Numbered from the stretch's first letter, positions 8,652-16,900 are shown. The stretch: 38,781 bases of DNA from Clostridium psychrophilum (GCF_018861705.1 NZ_JAHLEC010000030.1:1-38781); one strand, 5' to 3'. The notes: generated from the sequence alone by a model not told the origin. Program-made: numbers and translations.

Positions 8652-9659
8652 ATGAACGATATGATAACTTTAAGTCACGGAAGTGGCGGTGTGCAAACTA
8701 ATAGATTAATAAATGAAGTGTTTTTCAAATATTTTAAAAACGATATTCTAAATCAGATGAATGATTCAGCTCAAATAGATATAGATTTTAAAAAACTTGC
8801 TTTTACTACTGATTCGTTTGTAGTAAATCCAATATTTTTTAATGGTGGTAACATCGGTAAATTAGCAGTTTGTGGTACTATAAATGACCTAGCTGTAAGT
8901 GGAGCAAAACCACTTTACCTAACAAGCGCTTTTATTATAGAAGAGGGTTTTTCTATTAAAAAATTAGAAGAAATTGTGAAGTCTATGGCTGATGAAGCTA
9001 AGATATCAGGCGTAAAAATCGTAGCTGGTGACACAAAGGTCGTAGAAAAAGGAAGCGTTGATGGAATTTATATTAACACTTCTGGTATTGGTAGAATTTA
9101 TGAGAATGTTAATATTAACTGTGCCAATGCAAGAGAGGGGGATATTGTGATAATAAATGGAACACTCGGAGATCATGGAATGACAATAATGTGCGAAAGA
9201 AACAAACTGGGATTCGAAGGAAATTTAAAAAGTGATTGTGCTTGTCTTAATTCATTAGTAGACACAATGATTGAAGCCTACGATGGAATCCATGTTATCC
9301 GTGATGCTACAAGAGGGGGAGTGGCAGCAGTGCTTAATGAAATCAGTGAATTTAGTAATGTAACCATAGCTTTGGAAGAAAATAATTTACCAATTAAAGA
9401 AGAAGTGAAAGGTGCCACTGAGATGTTGGGACTTGATCCATTATATATTGCTAACGAAGGAAAAATTTGCGCGTTTGTACCAGAGGCCTATGCTGAAAAG
9501 GTACTTAATGCAATGAGAAATCACCCACTAGGTTCTGAATCTGTAATTATTGGAAATGTTACTAAAGAATTGGGAAATAAAGTTTATTTAAACACAGTAG
9601 TTGGTGGAAAAAGATTAGTTGATATGCCATCTGGAATTCAACTTCCAAGAATATGCTAA
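8652..9659 (+). CDS. hypE: Carbamoyl dehydratase HypE, hydrogenase maturation
   Basis: HypE accepts the carbamoyl group from HypF on its C-terminal cysteine and dehydrates it with ATP to a thiocyanate, then donates cyanide to the iron on HypCD. The 335 residues belong to the PurM/AIR-synthetase fold: HGSGGVQTNRLI at the N terminus, DSFVVNPIFF, GDTKVVEKG, and the invariant C terminus PRIC ending in the carbamoyl-accepting cysteine. I start it at ATG 8652, which has AGGAGGG at 8639-8645; a longer frame from 8616 would run through the duplicated leader. It closes the hypCDE group. hypA and hypB are not in the window. Confidence 0.95.
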   Translation: MNDMITLSHGSGGVQTNRLINEVFFKYFKNDILNQMNDSAQIDIDFKKLAFTTDSFVVNPIFFNGGNIGKLAVCGTINDLAVSGAKPLYLTSAFIIEEGFSIKKLEEIVKSMADEAKISGVKIVAGDTKVVEKGSVDGIYINTSGIGRIYENVNINCANAREGDIVIINGTLGDHGMTIMCERNKLGFEGNLKSDCACLNSLVDTMIEAYDGIHVIRDATRGGVAAVLNEISEFSNVTIALEENNLPIKEEVKGATEMLGLDPLYIANEGKICAFVPEAYAEKVLNAMRNHPLGSESVIIGNVTKELGNKVYLNTVVGGKRLVDMPSGIQLPRIC

Positions 9660-9680
9660 ACTCCTTATTAACATAGGGAT

Positions 9681-9850
9681 AACAACATTTTGGAAGCTTC
9701 AAGTCTGGCATCTTCTATAAGTGGCAGTTGTCTGGCCTAGAAAAATTACTTTGGTGGCAGTCTAAATCTGCTTCCAAATGTTGTCGCAGCTCCATAGAGG
9801 AGATGATGCATCTTCTTAGAAGATGTTGCAGCGACCCAGGAGATGATTTA
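9681..9850. repeat. Dispersed structured repeat, copy 1 (long form)
   Basis: This 170-base intergenic element recurs at 16688-16820 and 31862-31994. It opens AACAACATTTTGGAAGC and this arm pairs with GCTTCCAAATGTTGT at about 9770-9784. Inside are CTGGCA...TGGCAG and a second part with GGTGGCAGTC. Unlike the other copies, it has an added module with a perfect hairpin (CATCTTC-TTA-GAAGATG, 9809-9825) enclosed by GTCGC (9783-9787) and GCGAC (9831-9835). The last 25 bases (TTGCAGCGACCC... to GATGATTTA) are identical in all copies. The final TTA is also the stop codon of the minus-strand sensor kinase. It lies between convergent genes. Confidence 0.85.
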
Positions 9851-11302
9851 ATGATCCCTTAATTTGATTATAAATTTGCAACCGTTATTTATGTTTTGAG
9901 CTAAACATATATTGCCTCCATGTTTTTCAATTATAGCTTTTGAGATTGCAAGGCCAAGCCCTGTGCCACCAGTTTTGGAGTTCCTAGTAGCATCAACTCG
10001 AACAAAAGGCTCAAAAATATCACCTTGAAACTCTTTATCTATGCCTACACCATCATCTTCAATAATAATTACAGCGGTGTCATCAACTAATAAAAGTTTA
10101 ATGCTAATAGTAATTCCAGCATTATTGTATTTAATACTATTTAGTATAATATTACTCAATGCTCTATCTAAGTTTTTTCTATCAAATGAAATGTCTACTT
10201 CATCTTCTGTAATATCAAATTTATATTTAACGCCTTGTTGCTCCATCATTGGAACATATCCTGCAATAAGTTCTCTTAAAAACTCACCCATATCATGAAT
10301 GCCTATATCCAATTTATATTCGGTACTTTCAATGCGAGAAAATTCAAACAGATCTTGAATTAGATCATTTGCTCGTCTACTATTATTATTTATTACTTTT
10401 AATAACCTGTTTTTTGCATCTAGTGAGATGTCATTATTTTCTAATAAAAATTCTGAATAACCCAATATACTTGTTAAGGGGTTTTTTAAGTCATGGGATA
10501 TGTCAAGAATCATTCTTTTCCTATTATGTTCTGCTTTTTCTCTTAGTAATCTTTCTTGCTGTATTTTTTCTGCCATTAGATTAAAGGCATCTTTTAGTTG
10601 TCCTATTTCATTTAAAGAATTAATTTCAACCCTGGCTGAATATTCTCCATTTTTAAAAGTGTTAACACCTTTTAAAAGTTTTTTTAGCGGTTTAACAAAA
10701 ATCATTGATGTAAACTTAGAATAAAGTACCATTGTAGATAGTAAAAATATAAATATTATAAAAGGAAATACCTGTAGAAAAGTGGGTACTCGAATACTAA
10801 ATTTACTATCTTCTTCTAATTGTTGTTTATGTTCAAGTCCCCAGATATATGTGTCAAAAATGCTATTAGGCATAGCAGTAATTAAAATAGAATTCTTATT
10901 ATAACCATATTTACTAGAATAAAAATACCCATCCTTTAAATTGTTATTAATCATATCATGATAATATTTTTGTGCGTATTTAAATCCTACTGCATGTTTA
11001 CTACCATTTTCCATAACAATAACTAGATTTTTATCAAGAACTTCGACATAACCTTTGTATTTTATAAAATTTGAAACATTAATACCTTTGTAATTTTGGT
11101 TTATAATATATTCTGCTGTAGTATTATCTTTTGATGAATTTTTATTATTAAAAGAAAGATAAAACAATAAAGTAAATATAGTTAGCATAAATATTGCAAT
11201 TAAAATGATTAAAAAAATTATATAATTTCCAAATAATTGAGTAGCCATTTTTTTGCTTTTAAAGTATCCAGCTATTTTCTTTAATTTATTTTTATTAATC
11301 AC
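9848..11302 (-). CDS. Orphan membrane sensor histidine kinase
   Basis: This 484-residue protein has a first membrane helix (about 24-50), an extracytoplasmic sensor region (about 51-175) of no recognised fold, a second helix (about 178-200), a HAMP linker (about 200-250), a HisKA domain with the phosphorylated H270 in DISHDLKNPLTS, and an HATPase domain with N-box NIILNSIKYNNAG, EDDGVGID and GGTGLGLAIS. It should autophosphorylate in response to an outside signal. No response regulator gene adjoins it, so its partner is unknown. The start is GTG 11302 with AGGAG about 12 bases upstream. Its stop codon lies in the end of structured repeat copy 1. Confidence 0.92.
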   Translation of the reverse strand: MINKNKLKKIAGYFKSKKMATQLFGNYIIFLIILIAIFMLTIFTLLFYLSFNNKNSSKDNTTAEYIINQNYKGINVSNFIKYKGYVEVLDKNLVIVMENGSKHAVGFKYAQKYYHDMINNNLKDGYFYSSKYGYNKNSILITAMPNSIFDTYIWGLEHKQQLEEDSKFSIRVPTFLQVFPFIIFIFLLSTMVLYSKFTSMIFVKPLKKLLKGVNTFKNGEYSARVEINSLNEIGQLKDAFNLMAEKIQQERLLREKAEHNRKRMILDISHDLKNPLTSILGYSEFLLENNDISLDAKNRLLKVINNNSRRANDLIQDLFEFSRIESTEYKLDIGIHDMGEFLRELIAGYVPMMEQQGVKYKFDITEDEVDISFDRKNLDRALSNIILNSIKYNNAGITISIKLLLVDDTAVIIIEDDGVGIDKEFQGDIFEPFVRVDATRNSKTGGTGLGLAISKAIIEKHGGNICLAQNINNGCKFIIKLRDH

Positions 11303-11385
11303 GACAAATAACGCTCCTATCTAATGAATATATTAACACCCCTACATTATAATTAATATGGGGTATTACAATATGCAAACACCTA

Positions 11386-11694
11386 CTAAGTGGTGATACC
11401 TCTGACTCCAAACTTAGGTTGTAAAAATGGTATTTTTGTCTTTAGATAAATATTAATATCACAAGCAACTTTTAAGTCTTTTAAAACAAATGCCTTAATA
11501 CCTTGATCTTCATAGATATCATAACATTCTTTGTCTAGTACTTCAGTTTCAAATAAAACCTTGATTTTAAGAGCCTTAATGTTAGTATGACAATTCGAAC
11601 AATCGCAATCTACGGGTGTGTTTTGAATGCTTACAACAAAACATAATTTTTTATCACGAACATAATCTAAAACTTTATTGTCAATTTTTAACAT
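11386..11694 (-). CDS. HesB-like CC/Se-motif family protein
   Basis: This 102-residue protein resembles the small HesB/IscA-like family annotated as CC/Se-motif (seleno)proteins in clostridia. The second half fits best: YDIYEDQGIKAFVLKDLK followed by IYLKTKIPFLQPKFGVRGI. In many relatives a CC or C-Sec pair sits in the first half; here the region has C30, C32 and C35 (DCDCSNCH), so metal or iron-sulfur binding is plausible. There is no in-frame TGA in the coding region, so no selenocysteine is needed. Function is not established for the family. AGGAG about 11 bases before ATG 11694 supports the start. It precedes the sensor kinase on the same strand with an 83-base gap. Confidence 0.6.
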   Translation of the reverse strand: MLKIDNKVLDYVRDKKLCFVVSIQNTPVDCDCSNCHTNIKALKIKVLFETEVLDKECYDIYEDQGIKAFVLKDLKVACDINIYLKTKIPFLQPKFGVRGITT

Positions 11695-11964
11695 AGTATA
11701 TCGTCTCCTAACTTATTAAATAAACTATTATTTTATAATATTAATACTTAAAATCATTTTGGTCAATACAAAAGGAATTATGTGTAAAAACATTGTTGGA
11801 AAAGGGACATATTAACTCAAAAAGTAAATAGAGTATATCTACAGATATTTTAGAAGATATAGTTTTAGGGCTTATATGTAGTGGAATAATAATTTGTTTA
11901 TTTGATAAAATTGGAAGCTTAAATAAAATTTAAGAGTATCTATATAGCTTTATAAATTAGTATA
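11695..11964. other. Divergent intergenic region
   Basis: This AT-rich gap separates the CC/Se-motif gene (minus) from the iron permease promoter (plus). A 33-codon plus-strand frame near 11838-11931 has a hydrophobic stretch but no start codon context and no recognisable similarity. I see no other structure. Confidence 0.3.
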
Positions 11965-11993
11965 TTGACAATTAGAAATTGCCAAGGTATAAT
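11965..11993 (+). promoter_or_regulatory. Consensus sigma-A promoter of the iron permease
   Basis: TTGACA at 11965-11970 and TATAAT at 11988-11993 are both exact consensus, separated by the ideal 17 bases. Transcription should start near 12000, inside the Fur box that follows. Confidence 0.9.
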
Positions 11994-12002
11994 ACGAGAG
12001 AA

Positions 12003-12017
12003 TGATAATCTTTATCA
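12003..12017 (+). promoter_or_regulatory. Fur box
   Basis: TGATAATCTTTATCA matches the 7-1-7 Fur consensus TGATAATNATTATCA at 14 of 15 positions. It overlaps the predicted transcription start, so iron-loaded Fur would block the permease gene when iron is plentiful. Confidence 0.88.
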
Positions 12018-12046
12018 TTTGATTATACATAGGAAGGATGGAAAAT

Positions 12047-12850
12047 ATGTTTAATGTATTTATTATTACCTTACGCGAAGGGGTAGAAATCGCGATTGTT
12101 TTGGCAATAATTATATCATACCTTAAACAATTAGGGCAGATGAAGGAAACCGGGAAAATATGGCTAGGAACAGGAGCTGCAGCATTAATTAGCTTACTGA
12201 TAGCCCTAGGAATCTTTTTCATACTTGGCACTACTGAAATTGAAGGATTTCAAGCAGTGCTTGAAGGAACGCTTAAAATTGTTGCGGTAATTATGCTCAC
12301 ATGGATGACAATATGGATGAAACGACAAGGTGGAAACATTGGTGGAGAATTAAAAAGACAGATACAGGTCGCAATAAGTCGTGGATCTGCTTGGACATTA
12401 ATTTCTTTAGCCTTTGTTTCAGTACTAAGAGAGGGTATTGAGACTGTGCTTTTTATTGTAGGTTCTGCACAGGAGACATCTGCAGTTGCTACTATAAGTG
12501 GTAGCATATTGGGGTTTGGAGTAGCAGCCATCCTGGGCTATATACTTTATAGAGGAACATATCATCTTCCACTTAATTCATTTTTTACGGTTATGAGTAT
12601 ACTTCTTATTGTAATGGCAGCAGGGCTTTTATCCGGAGGAGTGCATGAATTTCAAGAAATTCATATGATCCCAGTAGGGATAGAACAACTTTGGAGTACA
12701 AAGGCATTTTTAGATCAAAAATCAATGATTGGAGGTCTGTTAAAAGCCATATTTGGATATGCAGACAGCCCAAATTTAGTTCAAGTTCTTGCATATTGGA
12801 TGTATCTACTTGGTGCATTATACGCTTACTTTAAACCGAAAAATCTTTAG
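12047..12850 (+). CDS. FTR1/EfeU-family iron permease
   Basis: This 267-residue protein has about seven membrane helices and the two REGxE motifs that define the FTR1 family: LREGVE (residues 9-14) and LREGIE (about 127-132), whose glutamates bind iron during transport. EfeU relatives take up iron with partner proteins EfeO and EfeB, which are absent here; a stand-alone permease is common in anaerobes, where ferrous iron is soluble. I prefer ATG 12047 to ATG 12038, since AGGAAGGA at 12031-12038 overlaps the latter. Regulation by iron is strongly indicated by the promoter and Fur box just upstream. Confidence 0.9.
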   Translation: MFNVFIITLREGVEIAIVLAIIISYLKQLGQMKETGKIWLGTGAAALISLLIALGIFFILGTTEIEGFQAVLEGTLKIVAVIMLTWMTIWMKRQGGNIGGELKRQIQVAISRGSAWTLISLAFVSVLREGIETVLFIVGSAQETSAVATISGSILGFGVAAILGYILYRGTYHLPLNSFFTVMSILLIVMAAGLLSGGVHEFQEIHMIPVGIEQLWSTKAFLDQKSMIGGLLKAIFGYADSPNLVQVLAYWMYLLGALYAYFKPKNL

Positions 12851-12886
12851 AACTGTTATATGTAAATACAATTCTATTTGTAAAGA

Positions 12887-12925
12887 CCAATTCGTAATTT
12901 ATTAATTATGAATTGGTATTTTCTT
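12887..12925. terminator. Terminator between convergent permease and prenyl-lipid group
   Basis: CCAATTC (12887-12893) pairs with GAATTGG (12910-12916), with further A/T pairing inside, followed on the plus strand by TATTTTCTTTT. It ends the permease transcript and may also act for the minus-strand group, whose last ORF stops inside the stem (12906-12908). Confidence 0.75.
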
Positions 12926-13085
12926 TTATCAGGTATATTTCGTAGCCCAAATGCGATTGTGACGCATTGAAACATATTATCTTCAAAGGTAAGTCAATGT
13001 TTAAAGTTAATATTGTGTTCAATTTATCATATTTAGGAGCAATTGAACACAATATACTTTGCACATCAGTGATAACTTCTTTCAT
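12906..13085 (-). CDS. Small protein of 59 residues, unknown function
   Basis: The frame begins ATG AAA GAA GTT with a perfect AAGGAGG seven to eight bases upstream and follows the CPBP gene by only 13 bases, so translation is likely. The sequence starts MKEVITDVQSILCSIAPKYD and ends IYLIKENTNS. It has no signal peptide or membrane helix and two cysteines (C13, about C38). I do not recognise it. The DNA also contains a perfect 13-bp inverted repeat (13012-13024 and 13041-13053, ATTGTGTTCAATT type), so the region may be shaped by structure as well as coding. Confidence 0.5.
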   Translation of the reverse strand: MKEVITDVQSILCSIAPKYDKLNTILTLNIDLPLKIICFNASQSHLGYEIYLIKENTNS

Positions 13086-13098
13086 TATAAAAGCCTCC

Positions 13099-13719
13099 TT
13101 ACATCAAGGGGAATATTACAAAAATCGTTAGGTCCCAAATAGCATGAGATATAATTACTGGAAGTAAGCTTTTTTCTTTTTTATAAAGCCATCCCCAGAA
13201 TGTTCCACATACCAAAGCAGCTATTATAAGCATTACATTGCCTGTGATTATGTGAACACCTCCATACAGAAGAACCGATATAATATATCCTTTAGTTTCA
13301 CCCATTTTTTTTGAGAGAGCATTTTGTATAAAACCTCTCCAGTAAATTTCTTCACCTGGACCAATAATAAATAATAGTAGTAATCCTATCCATATTAAGT
13401 TCCCTTTTGATCTATTGCTGTAAACAGATAATACCTGTGAATCTTTAAATGGAAATATTAAACTGGATACGATATTTCCAAAATAGAATACTACATACAG
13501 TGCAACAGCAGAGATTATTCCAATTATAATATGTTTTTTAGTCAATTTCCCGATTTTAAAAATATCTCTGTTAAAGATGAATGACATCAAAACTAAAGCT
13601 AAAATGGATATACTCATTTCTAACCAAAAATTCATTGGTTTTATAACAAACATTAAAAACCAAAGAATTGTGGCTACTATTAATGTGAAAATAATATGTT
13701 TTGTATTAGTTTTGTTCAA
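13099..13719 (-). CDS. CPBP-family intramembrane protease
   Basis: This 206-residue membrane protein carries the CPBP (CAAX protease and bacteriocin-processing, Abi) signature: EE at 123-124 with R128 in GPGEEIYWRGF, H156 in GGVHIITG and H192 in ISHAIWD, which together form the glutamate protease site related to Rce1. Some family members process prenylated or bacteriocin peptides, most are unassigned. I chose TTG 13719 because AAAGGAGG lies seven bases upstream; the frame from ATG 13740 would place this site inside the protein. It follows the prenyltransferase gene by 17 bases, so they are one operon. A role on a prenyl-lipid-linked substrate would be speculation. Confidence 0.87.
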   Translation of the reverse strand: MNKTNTKHIIFTLIVATILWFLMFVIKPMNFWLEMSISILALVLMSFIFNRDIFKIGKLTKKHIIIGIISAVALYVVFYFGNIVSSLIFPFKDSQVLSVYSNRSKGNLIWIGLLLLFIIGPGEEIYWRGFIQNALSKKMGETKGYIISVLLYGGVHIITGNVMLIIAALVCGTFWGWLYKKEKSLLPVIISHAIWDLTIFVIFPLM

Positions 13720-13736
13720 GCTCTTTCCTCCTTTAA

Positions 13737-14636
13737 TCACAATAAGAAGCCCAATAATATAGAAAATATTAGTAATATTCCAAACTGAGCTTGAAGTTTA
13801 CCTGTAGACTTATCAAGTGTTATTAATCCAGAAATTGATAATTTTGAATTATATAATATTTTTGAGTTTTTATAAGCGATAGGCAGTGTAATTAAACAAA
13901 GTAAACTTAAATATGGAAGAATTCCACATAGGATCATAACTATGATAGATACGTAAGCTAATATAATCATTCCATAATAAATTTTTTTCGCATTGCTTTT
14001 TCCAATATTAATTGATAAAGTTTTAATACCTGCTTTTTTGTCGTGAATGATATCGCGAATGTCATTTGCATGTAAGATGGCAGTGGTTAAAAGTCCTACT
14101 GGGATTGAGACAAAAAATGCTTCTACGCTTACGTGCTGCATTTGCACATAATAAGAACCAACTACCATTAAGGGCCCGAATAATAGAAATACTAGTGGGG
14201 CCCCAAGCCCCTTATATTTTAACATCAGTGGTTTCGCTGTATAAGAGTACCCACCAAAAGCACCAATTAAACCCAATACTAGAATAAACAAACCTTTTTC
14301 ATATGACAAAAATAATCCTATGAGACTCCCAAGTATTAAACAAATTATTCCACCTATGTTAACTTGTTTGGAGGTCAGTAAATTTTCTAATATAACACCA
14401 CTAGAACCATAAGAATTCCTTGTATCTACCTTTTTTTCATAGTCATCGTGATCGCTTATCAAGTTAACAGCGGCATGCAAAAGCACAATAGCAAAAATAG
14501 AGAGTATAAAGTATGTAAATTGAAATTTGCTCTGTTTAACTGCTAGAATTGCTCCTAAGGTAACTGGAATTACAGAACCTGTAAAAGAGAAAAACCTTAT
14601 AGCCCTTAACCATATCTTGATTTTTTCTTTAATCAT
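13737..14636 (-). CDS. UbiA-family prenyltransferase, MenA-like
   Basis: UbiA-type enzymes move a polyprenyl chain onto an aromatic or other acceptor in the membrane. This 299-residue protein has about eight or nine membrane helices and both acidic motifs: N-LISDHDD (about residues 58-65) and DIRDIIHDKKAG (about 190-201), which bind Mg-diphosphate. The length and the second motif fit 1,4-dihydroxy-2-naphthoate prenyltransferase (MenA) best, but other UbiA acceptors are possible, and no other men gene is in view. I chose ATG 14636, because AAAAGGAGAG lies just before it; ATG 14654 precedes this site. It sits between the NapH-like and CPBP genes and shares the group with a polyprenyl diphosphate synthase. 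Confidence 0.8.
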   Translation of the reverse strand: MIKEKIKIWLRAIRFFSFTGSVIPVTLGAILAVKQSKFQFTYFILSIFAIVLLHAAVNLISDHDDYEKKVDTRNSYGSSGVILENLLTSKQVNIGGIICLILGSLIGLFLSYEKGLFILVLGLIGAFGGYSYTAKPLMLKYKGLGAPLVFLLFGPLMVVGSYYVQMQHVSVEAFFVSIPVGLLTTAILHANDIRDIIHDKKAGIKTLSINIGKSNAKKIYYGMIILAYVSIIVMILCGILPYLSLLCLITLPIAYKNSKILYNSKLSISGLITLDKSTGKLQAQFGILLIFSILLGFLL

Positions 14637-14663
14637 AATACTCTCCTTTTGCAATTTATTTTG

Positions 14664-16058
14664 TTACATACGCATTGCCATTGGAATAGAAAATAATACT
14701 ATGTTTGCTACAGCAAGTAATACCATTAGAATTGTATAAACTATAGATGTTCCTAAAAGTGTTTCTTTAGTTTGACTGCTTCTTGCAAGTCTATAAGCAG
14801 TGTATATTGAACCTATAGTACCAATTACAATAATAATATATTGAAGAACTTGAATAGTTGGACTAGAAAGTATTGCAGTTGAAGCACCGTGGGCCGACAT
14901 TCCGAAAAGCTCCATTGCAGTATAAACTACAGATTTGCCCTCTGCTAATAAGTGAAATAGGTTATGAGCTATATGTCCTGCTAAGTCTAATGGAATAACA
15001 GCATATCCAAATCTTGCGAAATTTTCTATAATTGAAGCTTTATTAAATTTTTTAGCAATAAGACCTGTTAAAAGGAGTAACACAACAGGAACTAACATAG
15101 CTATAAAAAAAGTTACAGTAAATGTTATATAATAGTTAGTTGTTCCTAGTATATTTTCAAGAGAATGTAATAATTGATTCCATATGTTTAGCATGGTTAT
15201 ATTTTGAACAAACACAATACCCATAATTACGATGGCCAAAAAAGCAACTTCTATTTTAGGCTTTTTAATGTTCCACAATTCTTTAGTAGGTGTGCGAGGA
15301 CTTATTCTAATAGAATTGTTTGGACAATTTTTAACACAATTACCACATAGATTACATTCTGCACTACTTTCCATAGTCTTAGGAAACTCAAACATAGGAC
15401 ATCCGGGAACTTCAGGTGTCCCCTTATAACAAGAAGCAGTTTTACATTTTTTACACACTTCAGGTGTTCCACGTAGTTCCAACATACCTGCTCTAGAATA
15501 GTTGCCAGATAGTCCACCAAGGAAACATAAGTATCTGCACCAAGTCCTTCTCTCAAAGAGTGCACCGGAAAATATTACTGCGGTAGTTATCATTAAAAGC
15601 AATATTCCTGAACCACGAGGATTTTCAACTACACCCCAAACATGATCACTCCAGGTAATCATAAGAAAAGTTGCATCAATAATCCAAATTCCATATTTTC
15701 GTAAGAATTTTGGTACAGGTTTGTTATTGCCTACAAATTTCTGAACTACATCATTTAGGAGCCCAAAAGGGCATACAATGCACCAAAATCTACCGAAAAG
15801 CAGTAGAAGGATTGGGAGTAGAGGCCACCATAGCACCCAAGTTCCTGCAGTACCAAAGTTATCATGAGCATCGGTTGGTCCTGCAATCAATTCATAGACT
15901 ATAAAAGCAAAAACTAGTGCTACTGGCCATTGAAATATGCCAGGGTACCATTTGCTTTTGATGAATTTTTTGAAAGTTTTATTTTTTAAGAAATCATTTT
16001 GTTTTTTTATAGGCAATTTCGGTAAATCCTGTCTTAAGGTTTTTTTTATATCTGACAT
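14664..16058 (-). CDS. NapH/NosR-like membrane iron-sulfur protein
   Basis: This 464-residue membrane protein resembles the NapH/NosR/CcoG group, which pass electrons between quinol and periplasmic or cytoplasmic partners. It has a first membrane part with WCIVCPFGLLNDV, a second with RTWCRYLCFLGGLSG, then a cytoplasmic cysteine-rich segment (VCKKCKTASC, GCPMFE, and a clear ferredoxin motif CNLCGNCVKNCP), so at least one [4Fe-4S] cluster and probably two. The C-terminal half adds five or so membrane helices with a histidine-rich HIAHNLFHLL. ATG 16058 has GGAGG ten bases upstream in a GGAGGCCTCC palindrome (16064-16073). It lies between a FixH-like and a MenA-like gene, suggesting membrane electron transfer. 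Confidence 0.8.
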   Translation of the reverse strand: MSDIKKTLRQDLPKLPIKKQNDFLKNKTFKKFIKSKWYPGIFQWPVALVFAFIVYELIAGPTDAHDNFGTAGTWVLWWPLLPILLLLFGRFWCIVCPFGLLNDVVQKFVGNNKPVPKFLRKYGIWIIDATFLMITWSDHVWGVVENPRGSGILLLMITTAVIFSGALFERRTWCRYLCFLGGLSGNYSRAGMLELRGTPEVCKKCKTASCYKGTPEVPGCPMFEFPKTMESSAECNLCGNCVKNCPNNSIRISPRTPTKELWNIKKPKIEVAFLAIVIMGIVFVQNITMLNIWNQLLHSLENILGTTNYYITFTVTFFIAMLVPVVLLLLTGLIAKKFNKASIIENFARFGYAVIPLDLAGHIAHNLFHLLAEGKSVVYTAMELFGMSAHGASTAILSSPTIQVLQYIIIVIGTIGSIYTAYRLARSSQTKETLLGTSIVYTILMVLLAVANIVLFSIPMAMRM

Positions 16059-16077
16059 TAGTAGGAGGCCTCCAATT

Positions 16078-16653
16078 CTAAGATTTAATAGATTTTTTCT
16101 TGCTTATAGCAGCTATTATTAAAATTAGTACAATTACTCCTAAAAATCCGCCAATTATAAGAAAGTTAGGTGATTTCACAAGGATATTGAAATCGATTTT
16201 TTGGGGCTGACCTTGTACATCAATAGTAGATTCAACAATCCATTTTCCTGTGCTTTTTAAGTCTACTATGCCAGTATATTCGCCTTTTGTGGAACCTTTT
16301 TTTAAAGATATCATCGTCATATCGCTTGCTTTCATACCACTCATGCCAGGCATAGCAGCCATATCATTTGAACCACTGGTATTAGTCATAGTACTTGTGC
16401 CATTAGGATCGTCTTTATATGCAGTGACTTTTAAATTAGCATTAGGTAAAGGCTTTCCATTTTTATCAAGAATGGAAATTGTAAAATCATTATTACCTAG
16501 TTTCAATTTCTCAGTTGAGAAGGTTAAGGTGGCTTTTACGCCGTCAACTGTTTTATTTATTTGAGTACTAGTTGTAGATGCAAATGCAGATGTTGAAACT
16601 GATAAAACTAATACTAAGGTAAATACAAAGTTTTTTAATGACTTTAATTTCAT
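16078..16653 (-). CDS. FixH/YtkA-like secreted membrane-anchored protein with Met-rich loop
   Basis: This 191-residue protein has a signal peptide (residues 1-26, ending SAFA), an extracytoplasmic beta-sandwich of the YtkA/FixH type (about 30-160) and a C-terminal membrane helix (about 164-185) with a lysine tail. A methionine-rich loop, MAAMPGMSGMKASDMTM (about residues 98-114), resembles copper(I)-binding loops in copper-handling proteins. The FixH link to cytochrome oxidase assembly is known from proteobacteria; here a role with the NapH-like partner is inferred from position. AAAGGGGAC before ATG 16653 supports the start. It lies 20 bases upstream of the NapH-like gene. Repeat copy 2 lies just 5' of it. 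Confidence 0.7.
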   Translation of the reverse strand: MKLKSLKNFVFTLVLVLSVSTSAFASTTSTQINKTVDGVKATLTFSTEKLKLGNNDFTISILDKNGKPLPNANLKVTAYKDDPNGTSTMTNTSGSNDMAAMPGMSGMKASDMTMISLKKGSTKGEYTGIVDLKSTGKWIVESTIDVQGQPQKIDFNILVKSPNFLIIGGFLGVIVLILIIAAISKKKSIKS

Positions 16654-16687
16654 GTTTATTAGTCCCCTTTTAAAAAATATTTATTTT

Positions 16688-16820
16688 AACAACATTTTGG
16701 AAGCTTCAAGTCTGCCATCTTCTATAAGTGGCAGTTGTCTAGCCTAGGAAAATTACTTCGGTGGCAGTCTAAATCTGCTTCCAAAGTTGTTAATATTGCA
16801 GCGACCCAGGAGATGATTTA
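16688..16820. repeat. Dispersed structured repeat, copy 2
   Basis: This 133-base copy has perfect closing arms (AACAAC at 16688 with GTTGTT, TTTGGAAGC with GCTTCCAAA) and a perfect inner hairpin CTGCCA...TGGCAG. It differs from copy 3 at five positions by my count, and from the shared first part of copy 1 at about four plus one indel. It sits between the DoxX gene and the FixH-like gene, inside a co-oriented group. Confidence 0.88.
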
Positions 16821-16900
16821 ATCTTTTGTTAAATAAAATACGTTGACTTTAGGTGTTAAACTTAAACTTTTTAATAAATTGGATATTAAAAAAACTCATT

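Noticed and set aside
9681-9850. Plain terminator for hypE and the kinase
   Set aside because: Its length, tail and two close copies elsewhere show it is a dispersed element; termination may be incidental.
11386-11694. Selenoprotein reading of the CC/Se-motif gene
   Set aside because: The reading frame has no in-frame TGA and is complete with cysteines, so no selenocysteine is needed.
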